The position numbers and the translations under genes are program-made. 64,000 nt of DNA from Pseudomonas sp. ADAK18 (lineage in GTDB: Bacteria; Pseudomonadota; Gammaproteobacteria; Pseudomonadales; Pseudomonadaceae): positions 4,877,001 through 4,941,000 of the forward strand of contig NZ_CP052859.1 in assembly GCF_012935695.1 (NCBI RefSeq). The letters run 5' to 3'. A model generated the notes under the pieces. The model was not told where the DNA came from, did no database searches, and was given only the letters and a program-made list of their open reading frames with translations. Positions 54,590-64,000 of this stretch are shown piece by piece; positions within the stretch are counted from its first letter, which is position 1; every line of letters begins with the position of its first letter.

Positions 54590-54856
54590 TTAGACTTCCA
54601 CAGCGCGTTCGAGAACATCAACCAGCGCCCAAGACTTGGTCTTGGCCAGCGGACGAGTTTCACGAATAGTGACCTTGTCGCCGATGTGGCACTGATTGGT
54701 TTCGTCGTGCGCGTGCAGCTTAGTCGAACGCTTAACATATTTACCGTAGATCGGGTGCTTAACGCGACGCTCGATCAAAACGGTGATGGTTTTGTCCATC
54801 TTGTCGCTGACAACACGGCCAGTCAGCGTACGGACAGTCTTTTCGGCTTCAGCCAT
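54590..54856 (-). CDS. rpsQ: 30S ribosomal protein S17
   Basis: 88 residues with an OB-like barrel: [40 protein letters not shown], and [20 protein letters not shown]. It binds the 5' domain of 16S rRNA. ATG 54856 is the family start; a second ATG two codons upstream is possible. It lies two bases after rpmC and is the last gene of the S10 block. Confidence 0.98.
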   Translation of the reverse strand: MAEAEKTVRTLTGRVVSDKMDKTITVLIERRVKHPIYGKYVKRSTKLHAHDETNQCHIGDKVTIRETRPLAKTKSWALVDVLERAVEV

Positions 54857-54858
54857 GA

Positions 54859-55050
54859 TCACTTACCTGCCTGCTGGTTGAGCACAGTCTTCACGCGAGC
54901 AATGTCACGCTTAACTTGCGAGAGCAGATGAGACTGCCCCAACTGGCCAGTTGCTTTCTGCATACGCAGATTGAACTGGTCGCGCAGCAGGCCGAGCAGT
55001 TGCTCGTTCAGCTGCTGTGCGGATTTTTCACGAAGTTCATTCGCTTTCAT
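54859..55050 (-). CDS. rpmC: 50S ribosomal protein L29
   Basis: 63 residues: [40 protein letters not shown], then [20 protein letters not shown]. Two long helices sit at the tunnel exit. The ATG at 55050 shares a base with the rplP stop, so the two are coupled; a GTG one codon upstream is an alternative. Confidence 0.97.
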
Positions 55051-55463
55051 CACATCACCGTCCGTTTAACAAAGGCGGTGGCGAGCGGCAGCTTTGCAGC
55101 AGCCAGGGCAAAAGCCTCACGCGCCAGCTCTTCAGTTACACCCTCGATTTCATACAGGACTTTGCCTGGCTGAATCTGGGCTACCCAGTATTCCACGTTA
55201 CCCTTACCTTTACCCATACGAACTTCGAGGGGCTTTTTGGAGATCGGCTTGTCCGGGAATACACGGATCCAGATCTTGCCGCCACGTTTAACGTGACGGG
55301 TCAGTGCACGACGCGCTGACTCGATCTGACGAGCGGTGAGACGACCACGAGCTACAGACTTCAGCGCGAACTCGCCGAAGCTGACTTTGCTACCGCGCTG
55401 AGCCAGACCACGGTTGTGGCCTGTCATCTGCTTGCGGAACTTCGTACGCTTTGGTTGCAACAT
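55050..55463 (-). CDS. rplP: 50S ribosomal protein L16
   Basis: 137 residues. [20 protein letters not shown] is the start and [20 protein letters not shown] the central helix; [20 protein letters not shown] is the loop near the A-site. It is a late assembly protein important for peptidyl transfer. It is 12 bases after rpsC and overlaps rpmC by one base. Confidence 0.98.
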
Positions 55464-55475
55464 TTGGCGTACCCC

Positions 55476-56162
55476 TTACTTAGCAGCTTTTTTACGAGGC
55501 GCTGGTGCTTGTGGTTTCAGTTCTTCTTGGCGACCACCAATTACTTCGCCTTTGAAGATCCAAACCTTTACACCGATCACACCGTAAGTGGTGTGAGCTT
55601 CGTAGTTGGCATAGTCGATGTCGGCACGCAGGGTGTGCAGTGGCACACGACCTTCGCGATACCATTCAGTACGTGCGATTTCAGCACCGCCGAGACGACC
55701 GCTCACTTGGATTTTGATGCCTTTGGCACCAATGCGCATGGCGTTCTGTACAGCGCGCTTCATAGCGCGACGGAACATTACGCGACGCTCCAGCTGCTGA
55801 GCTACGCTCTGCGCAACCAGCATACCGTCGAGCTCCGGCTTGCGGATCTCTTCGATATTGATGTGCACAGGCACACCCATTTGCTTGGTCAGGTCCTGAC
55901 GCAGTTTCTCAACATCTTCACCTTTCTTCCCGATAACGATACCTGGACGAGCGGTGTGGATGGTGATACGTGCAGTTTGCGCCGGACGATGGATATCGAT
56001 ACGGCTTACGGACGCGCTTTTTAGTTTGTCTTGGAGATACTCACGCACCTTCAGATCAGCGAACAAATAGTCCGCATAAGTCCGACCGTCTGCGTACCAG
56101 ACGGAGGTGTGCTCCTTGACGATTCCCAGGCGAATGCCAATGGGATGTACTTTCTGACCCAT
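55476..56162 (-). CDS. rpsC: 30S ribosomal protein S3
   Basis: 228 residues. [20 protein letters not shown] is the start. The KH domain holds [20 protein letters not shown], and [20 protein letters not shown] follows, with [20 protein letters not shown] in the C-terminal domain. It lies at the mRNA entry tunnel and helps helicase action. ATG 56162 fits the family; the frame is open 28 codons further into rplV. It lies 13 bases after rplV. Confidence 0.98.
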
Positions 56163-56175
56163 CTCTTCGACTCCG

Positions 56176-56508
56176 TTACTTGTCAGCAACCTTGACAGTG
56201 ATATGGCAAGACCGCTTGACGATGCGATCAGCACGGCCTTTGGCACGCGGCATGATACGCTTCAGCGAACGCCCTTCGTTGACGAAAACGGTGCTGACCT
56301 TCAGGTCATCAACGTCTGCGCCTTCGTTATGCTCGGCGTTGGCTACGGCCGACTCCAGCACTTTCTTCATGATCTCGGCGGCTTTCTTACTGCTGAAAGC
56401 CAACAGGTTGAGCGCTTCGCCCACCTTCTTCCCGCGGATCTGGTCGGCGACCAAGCGGGCTTTCTGGGCGGAGATTCGAGCGCCCGACAACTTAGCGGCT
56501 ACTTCCAT
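56176..56508 (-). CDS. rplV: 50S ribosomal protein L22
   Basis: 110 residues. [20 protein letters not shown] and [20 protein letters not shown] form the body. The beta hairpin [20 protein letters not shown] reaches into the exit tunnel, where erythromycin resistance changes arise in other bacteria. It is 11 bases after rpsS. Confidence 0.98.
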
Positions 56509-56519
56509 TTCCTAACCCC

Positions 56520-56795
56520 TTAACGCTTGGCTTTCTTGTCTGCCACGTGCCCACGATAAGTGCGGGTACCGGCAAACTCGCCTAGTTTGTGGCCGACCAT
56601 GTCTTCGTTCACGAGAACTGGGACGTGCAAGCGACCGTTGTGTACAGCGATGGTCAAACCGACCATTTGTGGCAGGATCATCGAACGGCGCGACCAGGTT
56701 TTCACCGGTTTGCGATCGTTCTTTTCCGCCGCCACTTCGATCTTCTTCAGTAGGTGAAGATCAATAAAAGGACCTTTTTTCAGAGAACGTGGCAC
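56520..56795 (-). CDS. rpsS: 30S ribosomal protein S19
   Basis: 91 residues: [40 protein letters not shown] and [20 protein letters not shown]. It is in the 30S head and contacts A-site tRNA with S13. It lies 16 bases after rplB and 11 before rplV. Confidence 0.98.
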   Translation of the reverse strand: MPRSLKKGPFIDLHLLKKIEVAAEKNDRKPVKTWSRRSMILPQMVGLTIAVHNGRLHVPVLVNEDMVGHKLGEFAGTRTYRGHVADKKAKR

Positions 56796-56811
56796 TGTCG
56801 TATCCCTCTAT

Positions 56812-57636
56812 TTACTTGCGACGACGGACGATCATTTTGTCGGTACGCTTATTACCACGAGTCTTCGCGCCCTTAGTCGGGAAGCCCCATGGCGATACCG
56901 GATGACGACCACCAGAGGTACGACCTTCACCACCACCGTGTGGGTGGTCAACCGGGTTCATGGCAACACCACGAACGGTTGGGCGAACGCCACGCCAGCG
57001 TTTGGCACCAGCTTTACCCAGCGAACGCAGGCTGTGCTCGGAGTTCGAGACCTCACCCAGGGTCGCGCGGCATTCAGCCAGCACTTTACGCATCTCACCA
57101 GAACGCAGACGCAGGGTCACGTAGACACCTTCACGAGCGATCAGCTGAGCCGAAGCACCAGCGGAACGAGCGATTTGCGCGCCTTTACCTGGCTTCAATT
57201 CGATGCCGTGTACGGTGCTACCAACTGGAATGTTACGCAGTTGCAGAGCGTTGCCCGGCTTGATCGGCGCCAAAGCACCTGCGATCAGCTGGTCGCCAGC
57301 ACTCACGCCTTTAGGGGCGATGATGTAGCGACGCTCGCCATCTGCGTACAGCAGCAGAGCGATGTGAGCAGTACGGTTTGGATCGTATTCGATACGCTCG
57401 ACAGTGGCAGCGATGCCATCTTTGTCGTTGCGACGGAAGTCGACCAGACGATAATGCTGTTTATGGCCACCACCGATATGACGAGTGGTAATACGACCAT
57501 TGTTGTTACGACCACCAGTCTTCGATTTCTTCTCGAGCAGCGGTGCGTGAGGAGCGCCTTTATGCAGCTCCTGGTTGACCACCTTGACCACAAAACGGCG
57601 GCCAGGGGAAGTCGGTTTGCATTTAACGATTGCCAT
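56812..57636 (-). CDS. rplB: 50S ribosomal protein L2
   Basis: 274 residues. The N-terminal OB-like domain is [20 protein letters not shown], and the C-terminal SH3-like barrel leads to [20 protein letters not shown], with the conserved His close to the peptidyl transferase centre. It is one of the largest primary rRNA binders. It lies 14 bases after rplW. Confidence 0.98.
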   Translation of the reverse strand: MAIVKCKPTSPGRRFVVKVVNQELHKGAPHAPLLEKKSKTGGRNNNGRITTRHIGGGHKQHYRLVDFRRNDKDGIAATVERIEYDPNRTAHIALLLYADGERRYIIAPKGVSAGDQLIAGALAPIKPGNALQLRNIPVGSTVHGIELKPGKGAQIARSAGASAQLIAREGVYVTLRLRSGEMRKVLAECRATLGEVSNSEHSLRSLGKAGAKRWRGVRPTVRGVAMNPVDHPHGGGEGRTSGGRHPVSPWGFPTKGAKTRGNKRTDKMIVRRRK

Positions 57637-57650
57637 GATGCACCCCTTCC

Positions 57651-57950
57651 TTACTCAGCACTGCTGCTGAAATCGAGATCTTGGCCTGGCTGAAGGGAGA
57701 TAACCGCCTTCTTCCAGTCATTACGCTTGCCCAGACCGCGAGCAGTGCGCTTGCTCTTACCCAGAACATTCAGGGTAGTAACACGCTCAACTTTCACGCT
57801 GAACAGGCTTTCGACGGCCTTCTTGATTTCCAGCTTGGTTGCGTCAGTTGCAACCTTGAAAACGAACTGGCCTTTCTTGTCAGCCAGAACCGTAGCCTTT
57901 TCGGAAACGTGCGGGCCAAGCAGAACTTTAAATACGCGTTCCTGGTTCAT
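57651..57950 (-). CDS. rplW: 50S ribosomal protein L23
   Basis: 99 residues: [60 protein letters not shown]. It lies at the tunnel exit and docks trigger factor and SRP. Its start overlaps the rplD stop (ATGA, 57947-57950). Confidence 0.98.
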
Positions 57951-58549
57951 CCCAGCAGCTCCTCGAATTTCTTCACGGCCGACACGGTGATCAACACCTT
58001 GTCGTATGCGATCAGACTAACTGGATCGGAACCTTGCACGTCACGTACATCAACATGTGGCAGGTTGCGAGCAGCCAGGTACAGGTTCTGATCAACAGCT
58101 TCGGACACGATCAGGACATCAGTCAGACCCATGCCATTCAGCTTGTTCAGCAGATCTTTGGTTTTCGGCGCTTCAACAGCGAAGTCCTGAACCACGACCA
58201 AACGATCAGTACGCACGAGTTCAGCAAGGATGGAGCGCAGTGCTGCGCGGTACATCTTCTTGTTGAGCTTCTGGGTGTGATCCTGTGGACGAGCTGCGAA
58301 AGTGGTACCGCCGCCACGCCAGATTGGGCTACGGATAGTACCGGCACGAGCACGGCCAGTACCTTTCTGACGCCAAGGGCGCTTACCGCCACCACGAACG
58401 TCGGAACGGGTCTTTTGCTGCTTGCTACCTTGACGGCCGCCGGCCATGTAGGCCACGACTGCTTGGTGAACCAGCGTCTCGTTGAACTCGCCGCCAAACG
58501 TCAGTTCGGAAACTTCGATCGCTTGAGCGTCATTTACATTTAATTGCAT
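57947..58549 (-). CDS. rplD: 50S ribosomal protein L4
   Basis: 200 residues. [20 protein letters not shown] starts it, and the extended tunnel loop runs through [20 protein letters not shown] and [21 protein letters not shown]4 lines the exit tunnel. In E. coli it also represses its own S10 operon at the leader; the leader here is only about 56 bases, so that mechanism may be absent. It lies 12 bases after rplC. Confidence 0.98.
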
Positions 58550-58561
58550 GTCAGCTTCCCC

Positions 58562-59197
58562 TTAACCGCGAGCCTTGGCCGCCGGACGTACAACCAGGTT
58601 GCCGCCAGTAGCGCCAGGAACAGCACCCTTGACCAACAACAGATTGCGTTCAGCGTCGACGCGCACTACTTCGAGGGACTGCACGGTCACGCGCTCAGCG
58701 CCCATATGACCGGACATTTTTTTGCCCTTGAATACACGACCAGGAGTCTGGCACTGGCCAATAGAGCCCGGGACGCGGTGGGAAACGGAGTTACCGTGAG
58801 TGTTGTCTTGGCCACGGAAATTCCAACGCTTGATCGTACCCTGGAAGCCTTTACCTTTGGACTGACCGGTTACATCAACCAGTTGACCAGCAGCGAAGAT
58901 TTCAGCGTTGATCAGATCGCCAGCCTGGTACTCGCCTTCTTCAAGGCGGAATTCCATTACGGTACGACCAGCTGCAACGTTTGCTTTTGCGAAGTGACCT
59001 GCTTGAGCAGCAGTCACGCGCGAAGCACGACGCTCGCCGACAGTGACTTGCACTGCACGATAGCCATCGGTTTCTTCAGTTTTAAACTGGGTGACGCGAT
59101 TCGGTTCGATCTCAATGACCGTGACCGGAATGGAGACACCTTCTTCGGTGAAAATACGGGTCATACCGCATTTACGACCGACTACACCAATAGTCAT
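58562..59197 (-). CDS. rplC: 50S ribosomal protein L3
   Basis: 211 residues. [20 protein letters not shown] starts the barrel. The extended loop [20 protein letters not shown] carries the glutamine that PrmB methylates in E. coli L3. It reaches close to the peptidyl transferase centre. ATG 59197 is the family start; the open frame extends 11 codons upstream. It lies 81 bases after rpsJ. Confidence 0.98.
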   Translation of the reverse strand: MTIGVVGRKCGMTRIFTEEGVSIPVTVIEIEPNRVTQFKTEETDGYRAVQVTVGERRASRVTAAQAGHFAKANVAAGRTVMEFRLEEGEYQAGDLINAEIFAAGQLVDVTGQSKGKGFQGTIKRWNFRGQDNTHGNSVSHRVPGSIGQCQTPGRVFKGKKMSGHMGAERVTVQSLEVVRVDAERNLLLVKGAVPGATGGNLVVRPAAKARG

Positions 59198-59278
59198 GTT
59201 GTAAACCTCATGAGTGTACGGGGCTTTCACCCGCTATGGCCGCCCATTTCAGAGCGTTACACGACTAAGACCCAAGTC

Positions 59279-59590
59279 TTAGCCGAGGCTGATCTGTACT
59301 TCCACACCGGCCGCCAGATCTAGCTTCATAAGTGCATCAACGGTTTTATCCGTTGGCTGGACGATGTCCAGTACGCGCTTATGAGTACGGATCTCGTACT
59401 GGTCACGCGCGTCTTTGTTGACGTGCGGGGAGACCAGAACGGTGAACCGCTCTTTACGGGTAGGCAGTGGAATTGGACCACGCACTTGAGCACCAGTACG
59501 TTTCGCGGTTTCCACGATTTCCTGGGTGGATTGGTCGATCAGGCGATGGTCAAAAGCCTTCAACCTGATACGGATTTGCTGATTTTGCAT
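59279..59590 (-). CDS. rpsJ: 30S ribosomal protein S10 (NusE)
   Basis: 103 residues: [60 protein letters not shown]. As NusE it pairs with NusB, whose gene is at 13834-14334 in this window, in antitermination. It is the first gene of the S10 operon, with a strong promoter at 59653-59681. Confidence 0.98.
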
Positions 59591-59652
59591 TGGATTTCAG
59601 ACTCCGGCTGCTATTCCCACCGGACGCAATGCGCCCGTTAAAAGGAGGCGCA

Positions 59653-59681
59653 ATTCTATAGACGCCCCAGATAGGTGTCAA
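59653..59681 (-). promoter_or_regulatory. sigma70 promoter of the S10 operon
   Basis: On the minus strand TTGACA (59681-59676), a 17-base spacer and TAGAAT (59658-59653) match the -35 perfectly and the -10 at five of six. Transcription would start near 59646, leaving a leader of about 56 bases before rpsJ. It lies just after the tuf terminator. Confidence 0.9.
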
Positions 59682-59687
59682 CCCAAT

Positions 59688-59717
59688 AAAAAAGCCCCCG
59701 CTAGGCGGGGGCTTTTT
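59688..59717 (-). terminator. terminator after tuf
   Basis: GCCCCCGC (59694-59701), loop TAG, GCGGGGGC (59705-59712), flanked by A- and T-runs on both sides. It starts 15 bases after the tuf stop and separates the str and S10 operons. Confidence 0.95.
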
Positions 59718-59731
59718 CAAGTCATCGCTTA

Positions 59732-60925
59732 TTAAGCGATGATTTTGGCTACGACGCCAGCGCCGACGGTACGACCGCCTTCACGAATAGCGAAACGCAG
59801 ACCATCTTCCATTGCGATGGTTTTGATCAGGGTGACAACCATTTTGATGTTGTCGCCCGGCATTACCATTTCAACGCCTTCCGGCAGTTCGCAGTTACCG
59901 GTCACGTCAGTGGTCCGGAAGTAGAACTGTGGACGGTAGCCTTTGAAGAACGGAGTATGACGGCCGCCCTCTTCTTTGCTCAACACATACACTTCAGCCT
60001 CGAAGGTAGTGTGCGGCTTGACCGAACCTGGCTTAACCAGAACCTGGCCACGCTCAACGTCGTCACGCTTGGTACCACGCAGCAGAACGCCGCAGTTCTC
60101 GCCCGCACGACCTTCGTCGAGCAGTTTACGGAACATTTCAACACCGGTGCAGGTGGTGACAGTAGTGTCACGCAGACCAACGATTTCCAGTGGATCCTGA
60201 ACCTTAACGATACCGCGCTCGATACGACCAGTTACAACAGTACCGCGACCGGAGATCGAGAATACGTCTTCGATTGGCATCAGGAACGGCTTGTCGATAA
60301 CACGGACTGGATCTGGGATGTAGCTGTCCAGAGTCTCAACCAGTTTACGAACGGACGTGGTGCCCATTTCGTTATCGTCTTTGCCTTCCAGAGCCATACG
60401 AGCAGAACCGATGATGATCGGAGTGTCGTCGCCTGGGAAGTCGTAAGTGCTCAGCAGATCGCGCACTTCCATCTCAACCAGTTCCAGCAGCTCAGCGTCG
60501 TCTACCAGGTCAGCCTTGTTCAGGTAAACCACGATGTACGGAACGCCAACCTGACGGGACAGCAGGATGTGCTCACGGGTTTGTGGCATCGGACCATCAG
60601 CGGCCGAACAAACCAAGATAGCGCCGTCCATCTGGGCAGCACCGGTGATCATGTTCTTCACATAGTCAGCGTGACCTGGGCAGTCAACGTGAGCGTAGTG
60701 ACGGATCAGCGAGTTGTATTCAACGTGAGCAGTGTTGATGGTGATACCACGAGCTTTTTCTTCTGGCGCGCTGTCGATCTTATCGAAGTCAACAACAGCC
60801 GAACCGAAAATCTCGGAGCAAACACGAGTCAGAGCAGCAGTCAGCGTAGTTTTACCATGGTCAACGTGACCGATAGTGCCAACGTTGACGTGCGGTAGGG
60901 AACGATCAAATTTTTCTTTAGCCAC
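59732..60925 (-). CDS. tuf: elongation factor Tu
   Basis: 397 residues. [20 protein letters not shown] is G1, the switch I region [13 protein letters not shown] carries G2, [20 protein letters not shown] is G3, [13 protein letters not shown]4 and [13 protein letters not shown]5. Domains 2 and 3 follow, with [20 protein letters not shown] and VVAKIIA at the end. It brings aminoacyl-tRNA to the A site. It lies 30 bases after fusA. Pseudomonads often carry a second copy elsewhere, which is not in this window. Confidence 0.98.
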   Translation of the reverse strand: MAKEKFDRSLPHVNVGTIGHVDHGKTTLTAALTRVCSEIFGSAVVDFDKIDSAPEEKARGITINTAHVEYNSLIRHYAHVDCPGHADYVKNMITGAAQMDGAILVCSAADGPMPQTREHILLSRQVGVPYIVVYLNKADLVDDAELLELVEMEVRDLLSTYDFPGDDTPIIIGSARMALEGKDDNEMGTTSVRKLVETLDSYIPDPVRVIDKPFLMPIEDVFSISGRGTVVTGRIERGIVKVQDPLEIVGLRDTTVTTCTGVEMFRKLLDEGRAGENCGVLLRGTKRDDVERGQVLVKPGSVKPHTTFEAEVYVLSKEEGGRHTPFFKGYRPQFYFRTTDVTGNCELPEGVEMVMPGDNIKMVVTLIKTIAMEDGLRFAIREGGRTVGAGVVAKIIA

Positions 60926-60955
60926 GACAATTAACTCCTTGCCTAAAGGACTGAA

Positions 60956-63061
60956 TCAGCCTTGTTTTTTGGATACAGTTTCAGCGATATGCGCCGGAGC
61001 TGTGTTGTATTTTTTGAATTCCATAGAGTAGCTTGCGCGACCCTGAGACATGGAACGAACGTCGGTCGCATAACCGAACATCTCGCCCAACGGAACCTCG
61101 GCACGAATTACTTTGCCGGAAACCGTATCTTCCATACCCAAGATCATGCCGCGACGACGGTTAAGGTCGCCCATCACGTCACCCATGTAGTCTTCAGGCG
61201 TAACGACTTCTACTGCCATGATTGGCTCAAGCAACTCACCACCGCCCTTCTGGGCCAGTTGCTTGGTTGCCATGGAAGCAGCCACCTTAAACGCCATCTC
61301 GTTGGAGTCGACGTCGTGGTAAGAACCGTCAAAAACGGTCGCCTTCAGGCCGATGAGCGGATAGCCGGCAACAACACCGTTCTTCATCTGCTCTTCGATA
61401 CCCTTCTGGATAGCCGGGATGTATTCCTTAGGAACAACACCGCCCACTACTTCGTTCACGAATTGCAGACCTTCCTGACCTTCATCAGCAGGTGCAAAAC
61501 GGATCCAGCAATGACCAAACTGGCCACGACCGCCGGATTGACGAACGAATTTGCCTTCGATTTCACAGCTCTTCGTGATGCGCTCACGATAGGAAACCTG
61601 AGGCTTACCGATGTTGGCTTCGACGTTGAACTCACGGCGCATCCGGTCAACCAGGATGTCCAGGTGAAGCTCGCCCATGCCGGAGATGATCGTTTGACCA
61701 GTCTCTTCATCAGTCTTGACGCGGAAAGATGGATCTTCCTGAGCAAGTTTGCCCAGAGCGATACCCATTTTTTCCTGGTCATCCTTGGTCTTAGGCTCAA
61801 CGGCAACCGAAATAACCGGCTCCGGGAAGTCCATGCGAACCAGGATGATTGGCTTGTCAGCGTTGCACAAAGTCTCACCAGTGGTGACGTCCTTCATGCC
61901 GATCAAGGCCGCGATGTCGCCAGCGCGCACTTCCTTGATTTCTTCACGGGCGTTTGCGTGCATTTGCACCATACGACCCACGCGCTCTTTCTTGCCTTTA
62001 ACCGAGTTGATCACGCCGTCGCCAGAGTTCAACACGCCCGAGTAAACGCGGACGAAGGTCAAGGTACCCACGAATGGGTCAGTGGCAATTTTAAATGCCA
62101 GAGCAGAGAACGGTTCTGCGTCGTCTGCATGACGCTCCAGCTCGATAGTCTCGTCATCCGGGTCAGTACCCTTGATGGCAGGAATATCTACTGGTGCCGG
62201 CAGGTAGTCGATCACAGCATCGAGAACCAGGGGAACGCCCTTGTTCTTGAACGAGGAACCGCAAACAGCCAAGACGATCTCACCAGCGATAGTACGCTGA
62301 CGCAGAGCGGCCTTGATTTCCACGTTGGTGAGCTCTTCACCTTCGAGGTACTTGTTCATCAGCTCTTCGTTGGCTTCGGCCGCAGCTTCAACCATGTTGT
62401 TGCGCCACTCGTCAGCCAGCTCCTGCAACTCTGCAGGGATAGGCTTGCGAACAGGAACCATACCCTTGTCAGCGTCGTTCCAGTAAACAGCTTCCATGGT
62501 CACCAGATCGATCTGGCCCTGGAAGTTGTCTTCGGAACCGATAGCCAACTGGATTGGCACTGGAGTGTGACCCAGACGCTGCTTGATCTGACCGATCACG
62601 CGCAGGAAGTTCGCACCAGCACGGTCCATCTTGTTTACGTAAACAAGACGTGGAACACCGTACTTGTTGGCTTGACGCCATACGGTTTCCGACTGAGGCT
62701 CAACACCGGAGGTGCCACAGAACACAACGACAGCGCCGTCGAGTACGCGCAGGGAACGCTCAACTTCAATGGTGAAGTCTACGTGGCCCGGGGTATCGAT
62801 TACGTTGAAGCGGTGCTCATCTTTGTACTGCTTCTCGGAACCCTTCCAGAAGGCGGTAATAGCAGCAGAAGTAATGGTAATACCACGCTCCTGCTCCTGA
62901 ACCATCCAGTCTGTGGTCGCGGCGCCGTCATGCACCTCGCCCATCTTGTGACTTTTGCCAGTGTAAAAAAGGACGCGCTCGGTGGTGGTGGTTTTACCAG
63001 CATCCACGTGAGCGACGATACCGATGTTACGGTAGCGACTAATCGGAGTAGTACGAGCCAT
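60956..63061 (-). CDS. fusA: elongation factor G
   Basis: 701 residues. [20 protein letters not shown] is G1, [15 protein letters not shown]2, [21 protein letters not shown]3, and [21 protein letters not shown]4. The remaining domains end with [20 protein letters not shown]. It drives translocation with GTP and, with RRF, recycling. It lies between rpsG (30 bases) and tuf (30 bases) in the str operon. Confidence 0.98.
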   Translation of the reverse strand: MARTTPISRYRNIGIVAHVDAGKTTTTERVLFYTGKSHKMGEVHDGAATTDWMVQEQERGITITSAAITAFWKGSEKQYKDEHRFNVIDTPGHVDFTIEVERSLRVLDGAVVVFCGTSGVEPQSETVWRQANKYGVPRLVYVNKMDRAGANFLRVIGQIKQRLGHTPVPIQLAIGSEDNFQGQIDLVTMEAVYWNDADKGMVPVRKPIPAELQELADEWRNNMVEAAAEANEELMNKYLEGEELTNVEIKAALRQRTIAGEIVLAVCGSSFKNKGVPLVLDAVIDYLPAPVDIPAIKGTDPDDETIELERHADDAEPFSALAFKIATDPFVGTLTFVRVYSGVLNSGDGVINSVKGKKERVGRMVQMHANAREEIKEVRAGDIAALIGMKDVTTGETLCNADKPIILVRMDFPEPVISVAVEPKTKDDQEKMGIALGKLAQEDPSFRVKTDEETGQTIISGMGELHLDILVDRMRREFNVEANIGKPQVSYRERITKSCEIEGKFVRQSGGRGQFGHCWIRFAPADEGQEGLQFVNEVVGGVVPKEYIPAIQKGIEEQMKNGVVAGYPLIGLKATVFDGSYHDVDSNEMAFKVAASMATKQLAQKGGGELLEPIMAVEVVTPEDYMGDVMGDLNRRRGMILGMEDTVSGKVIRAEVPLGEMFGYATDVRSMSQGRASYSMEFKKYNTAPAHIAETVSKKQG

Positions 63062-63091
63062 AAAGCCCTCGCAAAATTAGTGAAGCTAGAA

Positions 63092-63583
<492 letters not shown>

Positions 63584-63680
63584 TCAGGTTCGTTCGGAAT
63601 CGGTGCCCTTTCGGGACGCCTCCGACCTTACTCTTATCGACTCAGAAAATAAGATGATTCAGTTTTACAAAAAGCCGCTA

Positions 63681-64000
63681 CTACTTAGGCTTCTTGGTAC
63701 CGTACTTCGAACGACCCTGGTTACGACCTTTAACGCCGGAAGTATCCAAGGAGCCGCGTACGGTGTGGTAACGAACACCTGGCAAGTCTTTTACACGACC
63801 GCCACGGATCAGTACCACGCTGTGCTCTTGCAGGTTGTGGCCTTCACCGCCGATATACGAGGAAACCTCGAAACCGTTGGTCAGACGCACACGGCATACT
63901 TTACGCAGTGCCGAGTTAGGTTTTTTCGGCGTAGTGGTATACACACGAGTGCATACGCCACGACGTTGCGGGCAGTTCTGCAGCGCAGGTACGTCGGATT
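63681..64000 (-). CDS. rpsL: 30S ribosomal protein S12 (5' end beyond window)
   Basis: The last 105 of an expected 123 residues are visible; the reading frame runs off the right edge, so about 18 N-terminal residues are missing. [20 protein letters not shown] and [20 protein letters not shown] hold the two lysines PKK where streptomycin-resistance changes arise (Lys43); both are wild type here. [20 protein letters not shown] is the second conserved loop, with its Lys88-equivalent also wild type. It is the first gene of the str operon seen here. Confidence 0.97.
   Translation of the reverse strand, partial: SDVPALQNCPQRRGVCTRVYTTTPKKPNSALRKVCRVRLTNGFEVSSYIGGEGHNLQEHSVVLIRGGRVKDLPGVRYHTVRGSLDTSGVKGRNQGRSKYGTKKPK

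Overview
The window reads as the chromosome of a fluorescent Pseudomonas (P. fluorescens species complex). Three things point there. Gene order on the left (xseB-ispA-dxs, ribA, thiL-nusB-ribH-ribBX-ribE-ribD-nrdR, a zinc-responsive ABC cluster, ompW/oprG) and on the right (ssb, MFS, uvrA, ferritin, katA, then the alpha, spc, S10 and str ribosomal operons) follows, from memory, the P. aeruginosa PAO1 blocks around PA4042-PA4069 and PA4232-PA4268. The protein sequences are typical pseudomonad ones. The intergenic spaces carry the REP/REPIN palindromes common in P. fluorescens. Codon use is high in GC throughout. No tRNA, rRNA, CRISPR array or intact insertion sequence was found.

Layout. 1-2.55 kb: the 3' part of a BvgS-like hybrid sensor kinase, cut by the window edge. 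2.6-3.5 kb: a gene-poor patch with a lone AlpA-type phage/island regulator. 3.5-4.4 kb: a quinone reductase-like flavoprotein overlapping a MerR regulator. 4.7-7.8 kb: xseB-ispA-dxs, linking isoprenoid precursor synthesis by the MEP pathway to prenyl diphosphate formation. 8-10.8 kb: cobalamin uptake (BtuB receptor, BtuF-type binding protein). 10.8-18.3 kb, minus strand: riboflavin synthesis (ribA, ribH, ribBX, ribE, ribD) with thiL, nusB and nrdR. 18.4-21 kb: a lipoprotein, a methyltransferase, a thioredoxin-TPR protein and a small hypothetical. 21.1-24.4 kb: a four-gene metal cluster (His-rich DUF2796 protein, LolD/MacB-like ATPase, FtsX-like permease, DUF3299 protein) behind a good Zur-box match. 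It is followed by ompW with an Anr/FNR-like box. 25.3-30.6 kb: a nucleoside-sugar epimerase-like gene and a 1426-residue Lhr-type helicase.

30.8-38.5 kb is the accessory part: an MFS exporter, a translationally coupled alpha/beta hydrolase-DUF3182 pair, a GlxA-type AraC regulator divergent from an isochorismatase-like hydrolase, a trans-aconitate methyltransferase divergent from a LysR regulator, and a haloperoxidase-like hydrolase. 38.5-45.7 kb: ssb, an MFS transporter, uvrA, a heme-less ferritin and catalase. 45.9-64 kb is all on the minus strand: rplQ-rpoA-rpsD-rpsK-rpsM, rpmJ-secY through rplN, rpsQ through rpsJ, then tuf-fusA-rpsG-rpsL, with rpsL running off the right edge.

Most of the window is core genome. 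Points worth a second look are the zinc cluster with a REPIN inserted between its genes, two near-identical 32-33 bp-arm palindromes plus a solo arm, a two-residue insertion in the NrdR zinc ribbon, a RibBA whose second domain lacks the zinc cysteines, the apparent loss of pgpA downstream of thiL, the DUF3182-hydrolase pair, and a hairpin-bearing spacer inside the spc operon. I did not find a clearly new multi-gene system. The zinc ABC cluster and the DUF3182 pair are the nearest candidates, because their biochemical mechanisms are not obvious from sequence.
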